DNA of 64,000 nucleotides, from NCBI GenBank assembly GCA_963839725.1, contig CAWIWT010000006.1, positions 38,429 through 102,428 of the forward strand, read 5' to 3'. Position 1 is the stretch's first letter. Each line of letters starts with the position of its first letter. The position numbers were made by a program, and so were the translations under genes. Below the pieces are notes generated by a model. That model had not been told where the DNA came from. It saw nothing but the letters and a program-made list of their open reading frames with translations, and made no database searches. The stretch comes from Kumtagia sp963839725 (GTDB lineage: Bacteria > Pseudomonadota > Alphaproteobacteria > Rhizobiales > Rhizobiaceae). Positions 45,945 through 55,675 of this stretch are shown piece after piece.

Positions 45945-46356
45945 TGTTATCTTCTTTCGCGCGGCAGGATATCGCCGCAAAATTGGTATCGCGGCGGGCG
46001 CTACCCACCGTCGACTATTAGATCGTGAAACGACAAGGCGACGGGCATCCAAGCCCGCACGCAGTTGCGCTGTCGTGCCCAGAGCCTTCACTCCGGGACT
46101 TGTCTCCATGCCGGCTTTACGGAGAGGAGAACTGCAGACGCAACCAGTCTCTGTTGAGAGGGCTAGATAGTGTGCAGCCCAAGCGCCTATGAGCGGCGCA
46201 TATGTCCTACTTCGACACGGATTGCAAGTGCCTTTCGATAAAATCAAAATTATTCGGAAAGCGTATCGCCGCTAAACAACACAAAATAAGTTCATCGGTG
46301 AAGAAATTATCATCTTGAACCAACTTATACGGCGACCGCGATGACATCGATGCGGG
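45945..46356. other. Leader / intergenic region of the helicase gene
   Basis: These 412 bases lie between the DUF1697 gene and the TTG start of the DEAD-box helicase, all minus-strand transcribed. No gene, riboswitch or strong hairpin is evident. Long leaders are common in cold-regulated helicase genes, so a regulatory leader is possible. Confidence 0.35.
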
Positions 46357-46905
46357 TTAAGTTGTCGCGGCTTTCTTGGCCAGTTCTTCCAGCTTGAGCA
46401 CGGAGTTCCAGTTTCTCGCGGTATTTCCCACACCGATCAGCTTGTCAAAACGTTCTGCCATCTTCGAAACGCCAAAACCGGCGGGCGTATGAATATACGC
46501 GACCTTGCCGACAACACTGAATTCTTCGCCCGCCTTCGCATAAGCGCGGATGGTCTCGATATTCTGTTTTTCCGGAACGCCTTCAAGCACCGCCGCATGC
46601 AAGAATTTCGGAACAGACACCGCGTCTGGAAACGGGTTCCTGGCAATCAGCTCCGACCACTCGTCCAGCGTCGGCGCGTGGATCTGCTTGGTGAAGCCGA
46701 ATTTGTCCTTGGCAATTTTCGCCACCTTGGCGATCACCTTGTCGCGGGGAAGCCGGCTGCGCACGACCGCATTGCCGCTGTTGATGTAGGTCGCGACATT
46801 CTCGAAACCAGCCTCGGTCAGCGCCGCGCGCAATGGCGCGGTCGGCAGTTGCGTCGCCCCGCCAACGCCGCGAAACAGCAGGATATAGACCGTCTTCCCG
46901 CTCAT
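46357..46905 (-). CDS. DUF1697 domain-containing protein
   Basis: A 182-residue protein: TVYILLFRGVGGATQLPTAPLRAALTEAGFENVATYINSGNAVV is the DUF1697 start (usual form: LLRGINVGG..L..LGF..V.TYIQSGNVVF). Function is unknown. It overlaps the ilvA start-distal end by four bases (46902-46905), consistent with co-transcription after ilvA. Confidence 0.87.
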   Translation of the reverse strand: MSGKTVYILLFRGVGGATQLPTAPLRAALTEAGFENVATYINSGNAVVRSRLPRDKVIAKVAKIAKDKFGFTKQIHAPTLDEWSELIARNPFPDAVSVPKFLHAAVLEGVPEKQNIETIRAYAKAGEEFSVVGKVAYIHTPAGFGVSKMAERFDKLIGVGNTARNWNSVLKLEELAKKAATT

Positions 46906-48158
46906 ATGATGAAGCCTGCCAGTGTTTCGTTCTCGGTTATGTCTTGATAGGCCCAGCCGGCGTCGTGGAAGCGTTTGGTCAAAACGCCGAAGTTCCGGGC
47001 GTCCTTTGTTTCGATGCCGATCAACACCGAGCCGAAGTTTCGTGCCGATTTCTTCAAATACTCGAAGCGCACGATGTCATCCTCCGGGCCGAGAAGCCCA
47101 AGAAAGTCACGCAGCGCGCCGGGCCGCTGCGGAAACCGGAAGACAAAATACTTCTTCAGACCCTCGTAGCGAAGCGCCCTCTCCTTCACATCTGGCAGAC
47201 GCTCGAAGTCGAAATTGCCGCCGGAGACGACCGCTACAATCGTCTTGCCCCTCAACTCGCGCTTGGAAAAGTTCTTGAGCACGTCAATGGTCAGCGCGCC
47301 GGCAGGCTCCAACACCACGCCTTCGACATTGAGCATTTCGATCATGGTGGCGCAGAGCCGGTTTTCAGGAATGAGATGCACGGTCTCCGCCGGAAAATCC
47401 TTGAGATGGCGCAGCGGCTCGCGGCCGATCTCGGCGACCGCCGCGCCATCGACAAAATTGTCGACCTTGGCGAGCTTGACCCGTTTTCCTGTCCGCAAGG
47501 CCTCTTTGAGGCTCGGTGCGCCAGCCGGCTCGCAAAAGACAAAGCGTGGCTGCTTGCCCACCCCAGAAAGATAGCGCGTGACGCCGGCGGCCAGCCCGCC
47601 GCCGCCGATCGGCAGGATAAGGATGTCCGGTACGACACTCTCCGGCATTTGCGCTACAATCTCATAGGCAACCGTCGCTTGACCCTCGACGATATCCTTG
47701 TGGTCGAATGGCGGCACCATATGGCCGGCGCTTTCCTCGGCAAAAGCCAATGCCGCACGCAGGCAGTCGTCGAAGAAGTCGCCAACCAGCTTGATCTCGA
47801 CGAAATCGCCGCCGAAATGCCGCGTCTTGTCGATCTTCTGCTGCGGGGTGGTGACCGGCATGAAGACGACGCCGCGCTTGCCGAAATGCCTGCATACAAA
47901 GGCAAAGCCCTGCGCATGATTTCCGGCCGAGGCGCAAACGAACAGTTCGGCCTTGTTGCCCGCCGTCAGCGCCTTGCGGAAAAAATTGAACGCGCCGCGG
48001 ATCTTATAGGAGCGCACCGGCGACAGATCTTCGCGCTTCAGGAAGATGCGGGCGCCCGTTTTGTGCGACAGGTAGATGTTCTCCTGAAGCGGCGTCTCGG
48101 GAAAGAGGTCGCGCAGCGCGCCGGCTGCAACCGCAACGTTTTCGGTGAAATCCATCAT
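46902..48158 (-). CDS. ilvA: Threonine ammonia-lyase
   Basis: A 418-residue PLP enzyme converting threonine to 2-oxobutanoate, the first step to isoleucine. SYKIRGAFNFF holds the PLP lysine (about residue 54), CASAGNHAQGFAF the substrate loop and PIGGGGLAAGV the phosphate loop. The C-terminal 90 residues (KKYFVFRFPQRPGALRDFLGLLGPEDDI..) form one ACT-like regulatory domain, so this is the short form. DUF1697 follows with a four-base overlap. Confidence 0.92.
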   Translation of the reverse strand: MMDFTENVAVAAGALRDLFPETPLQENIYLSHKTGARIFLKREDLSPVRSYKIRGAFNFFRKALTAGNKAELFVCASAGNHAQGFAFVCRHFGKRGVVFMPVTTPQQKIDKTRHFGGDFVEIKLVGDFFDDCLRAALAFAEESAGHMVPPFDHKDIVEGQATVAYEIVAQMPESVVPDILILPIGGGGLAAGVTRYLSGVGKQPRFVFCEPAGAPSLKEALRTGKRVKLAKVDNFVDGAAVAEIGREPLRHLKDFPAETVHLIPENRLCATMIEMLNVEGVVLEPAGALTIDVLKNFSKRELRGKTIVAVVSGGNFDFERLPDVKERALRYEGLKKYFVFRFPQRPGALRDFLGLLGPEDDIVRFEYLKKSARNFGSVLIGIETKDARNFGVLTKRFHDAGWAYQDITENETLAGFII

Positions 48159-48269
48159 GCTGTCTTTCCGGCCAGAAGCTCGCGCCGTTTCATCGGCGGT
48201 GCACCCGGCGCTATTGCATATTCAACCCCGTGACGCCACCGTCAGCCGCCAATCGGAGGGAGCACAAGC

Positions 48270-49676
48270 ATGCCGGTCAGAAGCATATATGTGCGCAAAG
48301 TCGCCTTGCCGGAATTCGGCGAGCCGACGGTAATGCCGGTCGTTCCGCGGGCAACGTATGAGCGGCGGATTGAGGCGCTTCTTGCCAGAACCAGGTCGTC
48401 CGATTTCGACGCTGTCGTTGTCTATGGTGACCGCGAGCATGCGGCCAACCTTGCTTATCTTAGCGGTTACGATCCACGCTTCGAGGAAGCTCTGCTCGTC
48501 CTTGTACCCCACCGCACGCCATCGTTGCTGATCGGCAATGAAGGCTGGGGCTACGCCGAACTGTGCGATGGTCCTTATCAACGCATCCTCTATCAAACCT
48601 TCAGCCTGCCGTCGCAGCCGCGCGACCGCACGCCGGCGCTGAGCCATATCTTGAGCGATTGCGGCCTGAAACCTGGCCAGCGCATCGGAGCGATCGGCTG
48701 GAAGCCATTCGATCGCGGCGACCACGGTTTCGACGAAACGACGCTCGACCTGCCCTCTTTCATTACCGACACACTGCGCCGGATTGTCGGCGACCGTGGC
48801 GCGGTGCGGAACGCGGCCAATCTTCTGATGAACCCGGCCGACGGGCTTCGCGCCATCAATGAAGCGCACCAACTCGCCGCCTTCGAGTTCGCCGCGACCT
48901 TCACCTCGCAGGGCGTGCGCAATGTCCTGCAAAACATCGAACCCGGAATGACCGAACTGGCTGCCGCGCGCCTGATCGGAATGAACGGCTTGCCGCATGC
49001 CTGCCACCCGATGCTGACGGCCGGACGGCGTGCCGCTTACGGTCTGCCGAGCCCGTCTCTCGACAGGATCAACCGAGGCGATCCGATCACGGTTGCATAC
49101 GGCGTTCATGGCGCACTCAACGCGCGCGCCGGTTTCCTCGTCGAGGATGCTTCGGAGCTGCCACCCGCCATCCAGGACTATGTCGAGAAACTGGTCGCGC
49201 CCTATTTCTCCGCAGTCGCCGACTGGTACGAGACGATCGGCATCGGCGTAGCCGGCGGTTCGCTATGGTGGGCAATCCACAAACGCATTGGTGCGCCCTT
49301 CTTCGGCGTCTCGCTCAATCCCGGCCATCTGATCCACATCGACGAATGGATGCACTCTCCGGTCTTCGAAGGTTCCACCATCCCAATTCGCTCCGGCATG
49401 GCGCTGCAGGTGGACGTCATTCCGGCAACGGGGACGCCCTATTTCACCACCAACATCGAAGACGGCATTGCGATCGCCGATACGGCGCTACGCGAAGAAC
49501 TTGCCGCACTCTATCCCGAATGCTGGGCGCGCATCGAAGCTCGCCGCGCCTTCATGGTCGGCGAACTCGGCCTCAATATCCGCCCTGAAGTTTTACCATT
49601 CTCCAACATCCCGGCCTTCTTGCCGCCCTTCTGGCTGGCGCGCGACAAGGCCATGGTGGTCGACGCCCGCCAATAG
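48270..49676 (+). CDS. M24-like (aminopeptidase P fold) protein lacking metal ligands
   Basis: A 468-residue protein. The N-terminal creatinase-like domain (RIEALLARTRSSDFDAVVVYGDREHAANLAYLSGYDPRFEEALLV) is followed by a pita-bread domain from about residue 200. At the first two metal aspartates, where active enzymes have D-x-G and a later S-D-I, this protein reads VAYGVHG and NARAGFL. The histidine region is NPGHLIHIDEWMHSP and the last glutamate region NIEDGIAIAD. Loss of both aspartates suggests a non-peptidase or a different chemistry. It stands alone, divergent from ilvA. Confidence 0.75.
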   Translation: MPVRSIYVRKVALPEFGEPTVMPVVPRATYERRIEALLARTRSSDFDAVVVYGDREHAANLAYLSGYDPRFEEALLVLVPHRTPSLLIGNEGWGYAELCDGPYQRILYQTFSLPSQPRDRTPALSHILSDCGLKPGQRIGAIGWKPFDRGDHGFDETTLDLPSFITDTLRRIVGDRGAVRNAANLLMNPADGLRAINEAHQLAAFEFAATFTSQGVRNVLQNIEPGMTELAAARLIGMNGLPHACHPMLTAGRRAAYGLPSPSLDRINRGDPITVAYGVHGALNARAGFLVEDASELPPAIQDYVEKLVAPYFSAVADWYETIGIGVAGGSLWWAIHKRIGAPFFGVSLNPGHLIHIDEWMHSPVFEGSTIPIRSGMALQVDVIPATGTPYFTTNIEDGIAIADTALREELAALYPECWARIEARRAFMVGELGLNIRPEVLPFSNIPAFLPPFWLARDKAMVVDARQ

Positions 49677-49729
49677 ACTCGACCAAGCGCGTCACAGCCG
49701 CTATCACGGCGCTACATCATTGATAACTT

Positions 49730-50911
49730 GTGGTAGCGAGGGGAATTTTGCAGGAGTTGTCGCGGTGGATTGTCGCTGTTTACTGCGCACTATCGCTGGC
49801 CGGCTGCGCCAGCCAGGCGACGCGCGAGCTGCTTCCGGCAAAACCGGTCACGGTTACCGATAACGAAATCGCCGGCCGCCACGAGATTTTCGTTGCGACG
49901 ACGCGCGCTAAGTCGGAAGACCCGCTTGAAGTTTTCAGCGGCAAGCGGTCCCAAACCACGAGCTACGTCAAAGTCGACATCACCGTTCCGAAGCTTCACA
50001 AGACCGGTGAAATCGAGCGCCGTAAGAAAGGCCAGCCGCCTGATCCCTCCAAATATTATGTCGCCGAATCCGTCGCCGGCTATGGTGGCTCGGACGCTTT
50101 CTGCAAAGCGCTGCGCCCCAACCTCGCTCGGCACAATGGGAGGGCGTTGGTATTCATCCACGGATACAACACCGCATTCGATGGCGCCGTCTACCGCATG
50201 ACCCAGATCGTTCATGATGCGGGCTACCAAGGTACGCCGATCCTCTTCACCTGGGCGTCGGGCGGCAAAACCGTCGACTATGTCTATGATAGCAACAGCG
50301 CCAGCGCGGCGCGCGACTCGCTTGAAGCCACGTTGCGGCTGGCAGCGAAATGCGGCGCCAAGCGTATCGACGTCATCGCGCATTCCATGGGCAACTGGGC
50401 GATGATGGAGGCCCTGCGTCAACTGGCAATCTCAGGCGACCGCGATCTCGGCAACCGGCTGGGCGACGTCGTCCTGGCCTCGCCCGACATCGATTTCGAC
50501 GTCTTCCGCTCGCAGATGGTCCGCTATGGCAAGCCTGACAAACCGTTCATCCTCTTCCTGTCCAAGGACGACCGGGCACTGCGCATTTCAGGCCTGATTG
50601 CGGGCAACCGTCCCCGCGTCGGCGACTATTCCAATACCGAGGATATCGCAAATCTCGGCGTCATTGCGGTCGATCTATCGGACGTTAAAGCCGGCGACCC
50701 GCTTAATCACACCAAGTTCGCCGACAACCCGATCCTCATCAAGGTTCTCGGAGAGCGCCTCAAGCGGGACGACGATTTTGCGGTAAACCAGGCCGAAGTC
50801 GGCGAGCGCGTCGGAGGAGTGGCGAACGATCTCGGCGTCTCGTTGACCAACGCCGCTCAGGTCGTCGTCACCACGCCGATCAACGTACTGCGGATCGCCG
50901 TCGGGCAGTAG
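49730..50911 (+). CDS. DUF900 family alpha/beta hydrolase, lipoprotein
   Basis: A protein of up to 393 residues. A lipobox (LAGC, cysteine about residue 25) shows membrane anchoring. The alpha/beta-hydrolase core has VFIHGYNTAFDGA (oxyanion region), the nucleophile elbow VIAHSMGNWAMMEAL and a late His in DPLNHTKF. This is the DUF900 pattern, esterase or lipase-like with unknown substrate. The start could be ATG 49730 or the TTG at 49748 (preceded by GAGGGG); the signal peptide is complete with either. Confidence 0.85.
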   Translation: MVARGILQELSRWIVAVYCALSLAGCASQATRELLPAKPVTVTDNEIAGRHEIFVATTRAKSEDPLEVFSGKRSQTTSYVKVDITVPKLHKTGEIERRKKGQPPDPSKYYVAESVAGYGGSDAFCKALRPNLARHNGRALVFIHGYNTAFDGAVYRMTQIVHDAGYQGTPILFTWASGGKTVDYVYDSNSASAARDSLEATLRLAAKCGAKRIDVIAHSMGNWAMMEALRQLAISGDRDLGNRLGDVVLASPDIDFDVFRSQMVRYGKPDKPFILFLSKDDRALRISGLIAGNRPRVGDYSNTEDIANLGVIAVDLSDVKAGDPLNHTKFADNPILIKVLGERLKRDDDFAVNQAEVGERVGGVANDLGVSLTNAAQVVVTTPINVLRIAVGQ

Positions 50912-50926
50912 CCCGTTCGGTTGTCG

Positions 50927-52744
50927 CTACAGGAACAGATCCACTTTCTCGAAGGTCGTTACGTCGACCAGGCCGATATCCGATATGCGCAGTTCGGGTA
51001 TCACCACCAGCGCCAGCAGCGAGTGCTGCATATAGGCGTTGTTGAGACTGCAACCCATGTCGCGCATGGCCTTGGTGAGCGCCTCCGCCTTCTCGGCGAC
51101 AATCTCGGCACGTTCATCCGACATCAAGCCGGCGATCGGCATCTCGACCAATGCCAACTCCTTGCCTTGCGAAATCAGCACGACACCGCCGCCCACCTCA
51201 CCAAGGCGGTTCGCCGCTATTGCCATGTCAGCCTTGTTGGTGCCGACGACGATCATATGGTGACTGTCATGGGCGACCGTCGAGGCAATCGCGCAGTCCC
51301 TCACATAGCCGAAACCCGACACGAAGGCATTGGTGACCTTGCCAGTGCCGCGATGCCGCTCGACCAGCGCTATCTGGCAGACATCGTTCGGCCGGTCCAT
51401 CGCCACCATACCGTCCTCGACGGCAAGATCGGCGGTCAGCGCCCGCGTCGGCGCCTGGTTTTCGATGACTCCGATGACGCGCACTCGCGCCTCGTTCGCA
51501 CCCGTTGGCGCGACGATATCGAAATCCTGCGCTTTCAGCCTCTTGCCAAGCTTGACGGTGTTTTTCGCCTTCTTGGGGTAGTCGTAGGCCGGGATTTCCA
51601 CCGCCAGCTTGCCATCCTTGGCGAGCTTGATACCGCGCGCGTAGACCACGTCGATCGTCAGCGCCGCCAGGTCCGAAACGATAAGGAAATCCGCCAGCCT
51701 GCCCGGCGCGATCGAGCCGATTTCGCGGCTCAGCCGGAAATGTTCGGCAGTGTTGATCGTCGCCATCTGGATCGCCGTCACCGGCTTGAGGCCCTGCGCA
51801 ATGGCGTGGCGCACGACGCGGTCCATATGGCCCTCGCGCACCAGCGTACCCGAATGGCTGTCATCGGTGCACAGGATGAAGTTGCGCGAATCGATCCCCT
51901 GCTCCGTCACGGCCTTGATCTGCGCGGCGACGTCGTACCATGCCGATCCCAGCCGCAGCATCGCCTTCATGCCCTGCCGCACTCGCGCTATGGCATCCTC
52001 GGCGCGCGTGCCTTCGTGGTCGTCCTCGGGTCCGCCCGCGACATAACCGTGGAATGCCGGCCCGAGATCGGGCGAGGCGTAGTGGCCGCCAACGGTCTTG
52101 CCGGCCTTCACCGTCTCGGCGATCTCGCCGACCATCAGTTCGTCGTTGGCGATCACGCCCGGGAAATTCATCACCTCGCCGAGCCCGATAATGTTCGGCC
52201 ATGTCATCGCCTCGGCAACATCGGCCACCGAAAGTGTCGCGCCGGGATTTTCCAGGCCCGGTGCGGACGGAACGCAGCTCGGCATTTGCACGTGTACATT
52301 GATCGGCGCGGCAACCGCCTCGTCATGCATCAACCGCACGCCATCGAGGCCTAGAACATTGGCGATCTCATGCGGATCGATGAACATCGAGGTGGTGCCA
52401 TGCGGGATGACGGCTCGGGCGAATTCGGTCACCGTCACCATGCCGCTCTCGACATGCATATGCGCGTCGCAGAGACCGGGCACGAGATAGCGCCCACCCG
52501 CATCCACCACCTTGGTTCCGGCGCCGATCGCATGCGCGGCATTCGGCCCGCAATAGGCGAATCGCCCGCCGACAATCGCCAGATCGGTCCCGGCGATAAT
52601 CTCGCCGGAATGCACATTCACCCAACGGCCATTGCGCACCACAAGATCGGCCGGCTTGCGCCCGGTAGCGACATCGACCAGCAAAGGCGCGATTTCGCGC
52701 CAGCTCTTGGGCTTGGGAAAATGCGGGGCAGGCTTCTTGGTCAT
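50927..52744 (-). CDS. ade: Adenine deaminase
   Basis: A 605-residue amidohydrolase-superfamily enzyme converting adenine to hypoxanthine. PGLCDAHMHVESGMVTVTEFARAVIPHGTTSMFIDPHEIANVLG carries the H-x-H metal motif and downstream His; FILCTDDSHSGTLVREGHMDRVVRHA and APGRLADFLIVSDL match the Ade family. The C-terminal half (SHHMIVVGTNKADMAIAANRL..GGGVVLIS) is the adenine-deaminase-specific domain. The start MTKKPAPHFPKPKSW at 52744 is preferred over 52756. It converges on the DUF900 hydrolase gene. Confidence 0.93.
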   Translation of the reverse strand: MTKKPAPHFPKPKSWREIAPLLVDVATGRKPADLVVRNGRWVNVHSGEIIAGTDLAIVGGRFAYCGPNAAHAIGAGTKVVDAGGRYLVPGLCDAHMHVESGMVTVTEFARAVIPHGTTSMFIDPHEIANVLGLDGVRLMHDEAVAAPINVHVQMPSCVPSAPGLENPGATLSVADVAEAMTWPNIIGLGEVMNFPGVIANDELMVGEIAETVKAGKTVGGHYASPDLGPAFHGYVAGGPEDDHEGTRAEDAIARVRQGMKAMLRLGSAWYDVAAQIKAVTEQGIDSRNFILCTDDSHSGTLVREGHMDRVVRHAIAQGLKPVTAIQMATINTAEHFRLSREIGSIAPGRLADFLIVSDLAALTIDVVYARGIKLAKDGKLAVEIPAYDYPKKAKNTVKLGKRLKAQDFDIVAPTGANEARVRVIGVIENQAPTRALTADLAVEDGMVAMDRPNDVCQIALVERHRGTGKVTNAFVSGFGYVRDCAIASTVAHDSHHMIVVGTNKADMAIAANRLGEVGGGVVLISQGKELALVEMPIAGLMSDERAEIVAEKAEALTKAMRDMGCSLNNAYMQHSLLALVVIPELRISDIGLVDVTTFEKVDLFL

Positions 52745-52827
52745 GCAAAACTCCAAATCTGCCTAACTGTGCCAAGCCCTGACAGGTTTGACCAGCGCGG
52801 AAACAGCGGAAGCTTGCCAATGATGAC

Positions 52828-53868
52828 CTAGAAGCTGGTAATAACCGAGATACCCGTTCCCTCGAACCGGTCCATCGCCATCAATGCTGTCGGCGCCTCG
52901 TCCAGGCTGATCCTCTTGCCGACAAGCTTGTGAGGCTGCAGCTTTCCGGTTCCGATCATGTCCATCATCGCCTTGTAACGAAAGGCCTGTATACCATGGC
53001 TGCCAAGGACCTGGAGCTCAAAGGCGATAATCTTGGACATCGGTACCTTGGCCTGAGCATGCTCGCCCAGCATCAGGCCGACCTGCACGTGGCGGCCGCG
53101 GCGGCGCAGGTTGGAAATCGAATTGAAGCACGTCGTCGGGTGGCCGAGCGCATCGATCGATACATGGGCACCTCCATTAGTGACCGTCTTGACGGCGCGA
53201 ACCACGCCCGCACCCTCTGAACCGTTGATGGTGGCCACGGCACCTATTTCCCGGGCGAAATCCAGCTTTTCCTCGGTAAGATCGATGGCCACGACATTGG
53301 CGCCCATCGCCGTGGCGATCATGATCGCGGAGAGGCCGACGCCGCCGCAGCCATGCACCGCCACCCATTCTCCCGGCTGCACGCGCGCCTGATCGACAAT
53401 AGCGCGAAACGCCGTCACGAACCGGCAGCCGAGGCCGGCAGCGGTCGCAAAATCGAGTTCGTCGGGCAGGCGCACGAGGTTCGTATCGGCAAAGTCGAGC
53501 GCGACATGTTCGGCAAACGATCCCCACGCCGTGAAGCCAGGCTGGAACTGCTTCTCGCAAACCTGATGATTGCCAGAATGGCACTCGAAGCAATGGCCGC
53601 ATCCGCAGACGAACGGCGCAGTCACGCGATCGCCGACGCGCCAGCCTTTCACCTGGCTACCGACGGCGGCCACCGTTCCGGCGAGTTCGTGCCCCGGAAC
53701 ATGCGGAAGCACGATATCGGGATCATGGCCCATCCAGCCGTGCCAGTCGCTGCGGCAAAGCCCGGTCGCCTCGACCTTGACAACCACGCCATTGGGCGTC
53801 GGCACGGGATCGGCGACGTTCTGTATGCTCGGTGATGTTCCGAACTGCTCGTAGACAATCGCTCTCAT
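52828..53868 (-). CDS. Zinc-dependent alcohol dehydrogenase family protein
   Basis: A 346-residue medium-chain dehydrogenase. GLCRSDWHGWMG gives the catalytic zinc cysteine (about residue 37), PGHELAG the GHE motif, and CGCGHCFECHSGNHQVC the four cysteines of the structural zinc. The Rossmann loop is VAVHGCGGVGLSAIMIA (about 168-184), followed by an acidic residue (VVAID) that favours NAD. The substrate alcohol is unknown. It is divergent from the tct operon with a 222-base shared upstream region. Confidence 0.92.
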   Translation of the reverse strand: MRAIVYEQFGTSPSIQNVADPVPTPNGVVVKVEATGLCRSDWHGWMGHDPDIVLPHVPGHELAGTVAAVGSQVKGWRVGDRVTAPFVCGCGHCFECHSGNHQVCEKQFQPGFTAWGSFAEHVALDFADTNLVRLPDELDFATAAGLGCRFVTAFRAIVDQARVQPGEWVAVHGCGGVGLSAIMIATAMGANVVAIDLTEEKLDFAREIGAVATINGSEGAGVVRAVKTVTNGGAHVSIDALGHPTTCFNSISNLRRRGRHVQVGLMLGEHAQAKVPMSKIIAFELQVLGSHGIQAFRYKAMMDMIGTGKLQPHKLVGKRISLDEAPTALMAMDRFEGTGISVITSF

Positions 53869-54090
53869 GGTGCTCGCTATTGGCTTCTATTCCGAGACCA
53901 TAGCGTCCGGCAGACAGGCGCACAACGATTTGAAAATGTACCTGAATGCTGCAAGAGGATTGTGTTTCCGCGCTCTATTTCTCTTGCGAGCGGTTGCAAT
54001 CGCCTGCGGAGCCTTATCTAATGCAGTCAACTTGGGGCCGGGAGGAAACTGAGCCACCAAGAAAAAGATTTAAGCTATGGGAGGAACTGT

Positions 54091-55068
54091 ATGAAAACGC
54101 TATTGAAAATGCTGCTCGCCGCTGCGGCCCTGGCGACTGCCTCGCTTGTCGCGCAGGCGCAAACCTATCCCGAGCGTCCTATCACCGTGGTTGTGCCGTT
54201 TGCGGCGGGGGGTCCAACCGACACGGTAACCCGCCTCGTCGCCGAAGCCATGTCGAAGGACCTTGGCCAGCAGGTAATCGTGGAGAATGTCGGCGGCGCG
54301 GGCGGCACGCTCGGCGCGGGCCGCGTCGCCACGTCGGATCCGGACGGCTACACACTGCTGCTCCACCACATCGGCATGGCGACCAGCGCCACGCTCTATC
54401 GCAAGCTCGCCTATGACACGTTGAACGCGTTCGAGTATGTCGGCCTCGTCACCGAAGTGCCGATGACCATCGTCGGGCGCAAGGACCTTGAGCCAACCGA
54501 CCTGAAAGGCCTGGTCGAATACGCCAAGGCGAACAAGGACGCTGTCACCGTCGCCAACGCCGGCATCGGCGCTGCATCACATCTCTGCGGCATGCTGTTC
54601 ATGAGCGCTATTCAAACGCCGCTGGTCACCGTTCCCTACAAGGGCACCGGACCGGCAATGACCGACCTGCTGGGCGGCCAGGTCGACATCATGTGCGACC
54701 AGACCACCAACACGACCAAGCAGATTCTCGGCGGGACGATCAAGGCCTACGCCGTGACATCGCCGAAGCGGCTCGACGTGCTGCCGGACGTGCCGACTAC
54801 CGACGAGGCTGGCCTTCCAGGCATGCAGGTCGGCATTTGGCATGGCCTCTATGCGCCGAAAGGCACGCCGGCCGAGGTGACCGCGCGCCTGTCGAAGTCA
54901 CTGCAGGGCGCGCTGAAGGACCCGAACGTCGTGGCCCGCTTCGCCGAACTCGGCACGGTGCCATCGTCGGAAGCCGACGCGACCCCGGCTGCCCTTAATG
55001 CCAAGCTTGAGAGCGAGATCACGCGCTGGAAGCCGATCATCGAAGCTGCCGGACAGTACGCGGACTGA
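54091..55068 (+). CDS. tctC: Tripartite tricarboxylate transporter substrate-binding protein (Bug/TctC)
   Basis: A 325-residue periplasmic binding protein. Signal peptide MKTLLKMLLAAAALATASLV..AQAQ, then YPERPITVVVPFAAGGPTDTVTRLVAEAM, the Bug-family start with the ligand-binding VPFAAGG loop, and YKGTGPAMTDLLGGQVDIMCDQ in the second lobe. A strong GGGAGGAAC site precedes the ATG. It feeds the TctB/TctA permease encoded just downstream. The ligand (a carboxylate such as a citrate-like acid) cannot be specified. Confidence 0.93.
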   Translation: MKTLLKMLLAAAALATASLVAQAQTYPERPITVVVPFAAGGPTDTVTRLVAEAMSKDLGQQVIVENVGGAGGTLGAGRVATSDPDGYTLLLHHIGMATSATLYRKLAYDTLNAFEYVGLVTEVPMTIVGRKDLEPTDLKGLVEYAKANKDAVTVANAGIGAASHLCGMLFMSAIQTPLVTVPYKGTGPAMTDLLGGQVDIMCDQTTNTTKQILGGTIKAYAVTSPKRLDVLPDVPTTDEAGLPGMQVGIWHGLYAPKGTPAEVTARLSKSLQGALKDPNVVARFAELGTVPSSEADATPAALNAKLESEITRWKPIIEAAGQYAD

Positions 55069-55204
55069 CGCCTCGTCACTGATTTGCCTTGCCCGTCCCT
55101 GCGGCGGCAAGGCAAGATATACTGGCCCTGCCGGCAACGCTAAGGGTTCGCACGGCCAGCTATAATGAGCGGATGCACGTCCGATATTATGAAGGGGACA
55201 GCCG

Positions 55205-55666
55205 ATGAACTCGGCCTCGATCGACAAGCCCAACGCAGTCTGCGGGGCGTTCTTCATTCTTGCCGGCGCGGTCTTCGGCGCACAATCGCTTTCACAGGAG
55301 CTCGGCACATGGCTGCGGATAGGTCCGGGTGGCATGCCGCTTGTCCTGTCGGCGCTGCTCATACTGCTCGGCGCGGTCATCCTCATCCAGGCAACCCGCG
55401 TTGAAGGCGAACCGGTTGGACGCATAGCCTGGCGCGGCATTCTGTTCATCATCCTGGCGCCGATCATCTTCGGCCTGACGGTGCGCGGACTTGGATTCGT
55501 CGCATCCGTCTTCATTACATCGCTATTCGCCGCTTTCGCTTCCTTCAAGATGACCCCGGCTTACGGGGTGGTTCTGGCCGTGCTGCTGACCATCTTTTCG
55601 ACGCTGGTTTTCAGCTACGGCCTCGGGCTACCCTTCGAGCGCATCGGTCCGTGGCTGCGGTTTTAG
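55205..55666 (+). CDS. tctB: Tripartite tricarboxylate transporter TctB family protein
   Basis: A 153-residue protein with four transmembrane helices (about residues 13-28, 43-60, 79-95 and 117-140). It is the small membrane subunit of TTT systems, between tctC and tctA as usual. It starts 136 bases after tctC and ends nine bases before tctA. Confidence 0.9.
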   Translation: MNSASIDKPNAVCGAFFILAGAVFGAQSLSQELGTWLRIGPGGMPLVLSALLILLGAVILIQATRVEGEPVGRIAWRGILFIILAPIIFGLTVRGLGFVASVFITSLFAAFASFKMTPAYGVVLAVLLTIFSTLVFSYGLGLPFERIGPWLRF

Positions 55667-55675
55667 GGGGTCGGC

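Noticed and set aside
46257..46356. CRISPR array or toxin-antitoxin module in the AT-richer stretch before the helicase gene
   Set aside because: No regularly spaced repeats and no paired small genes are present.
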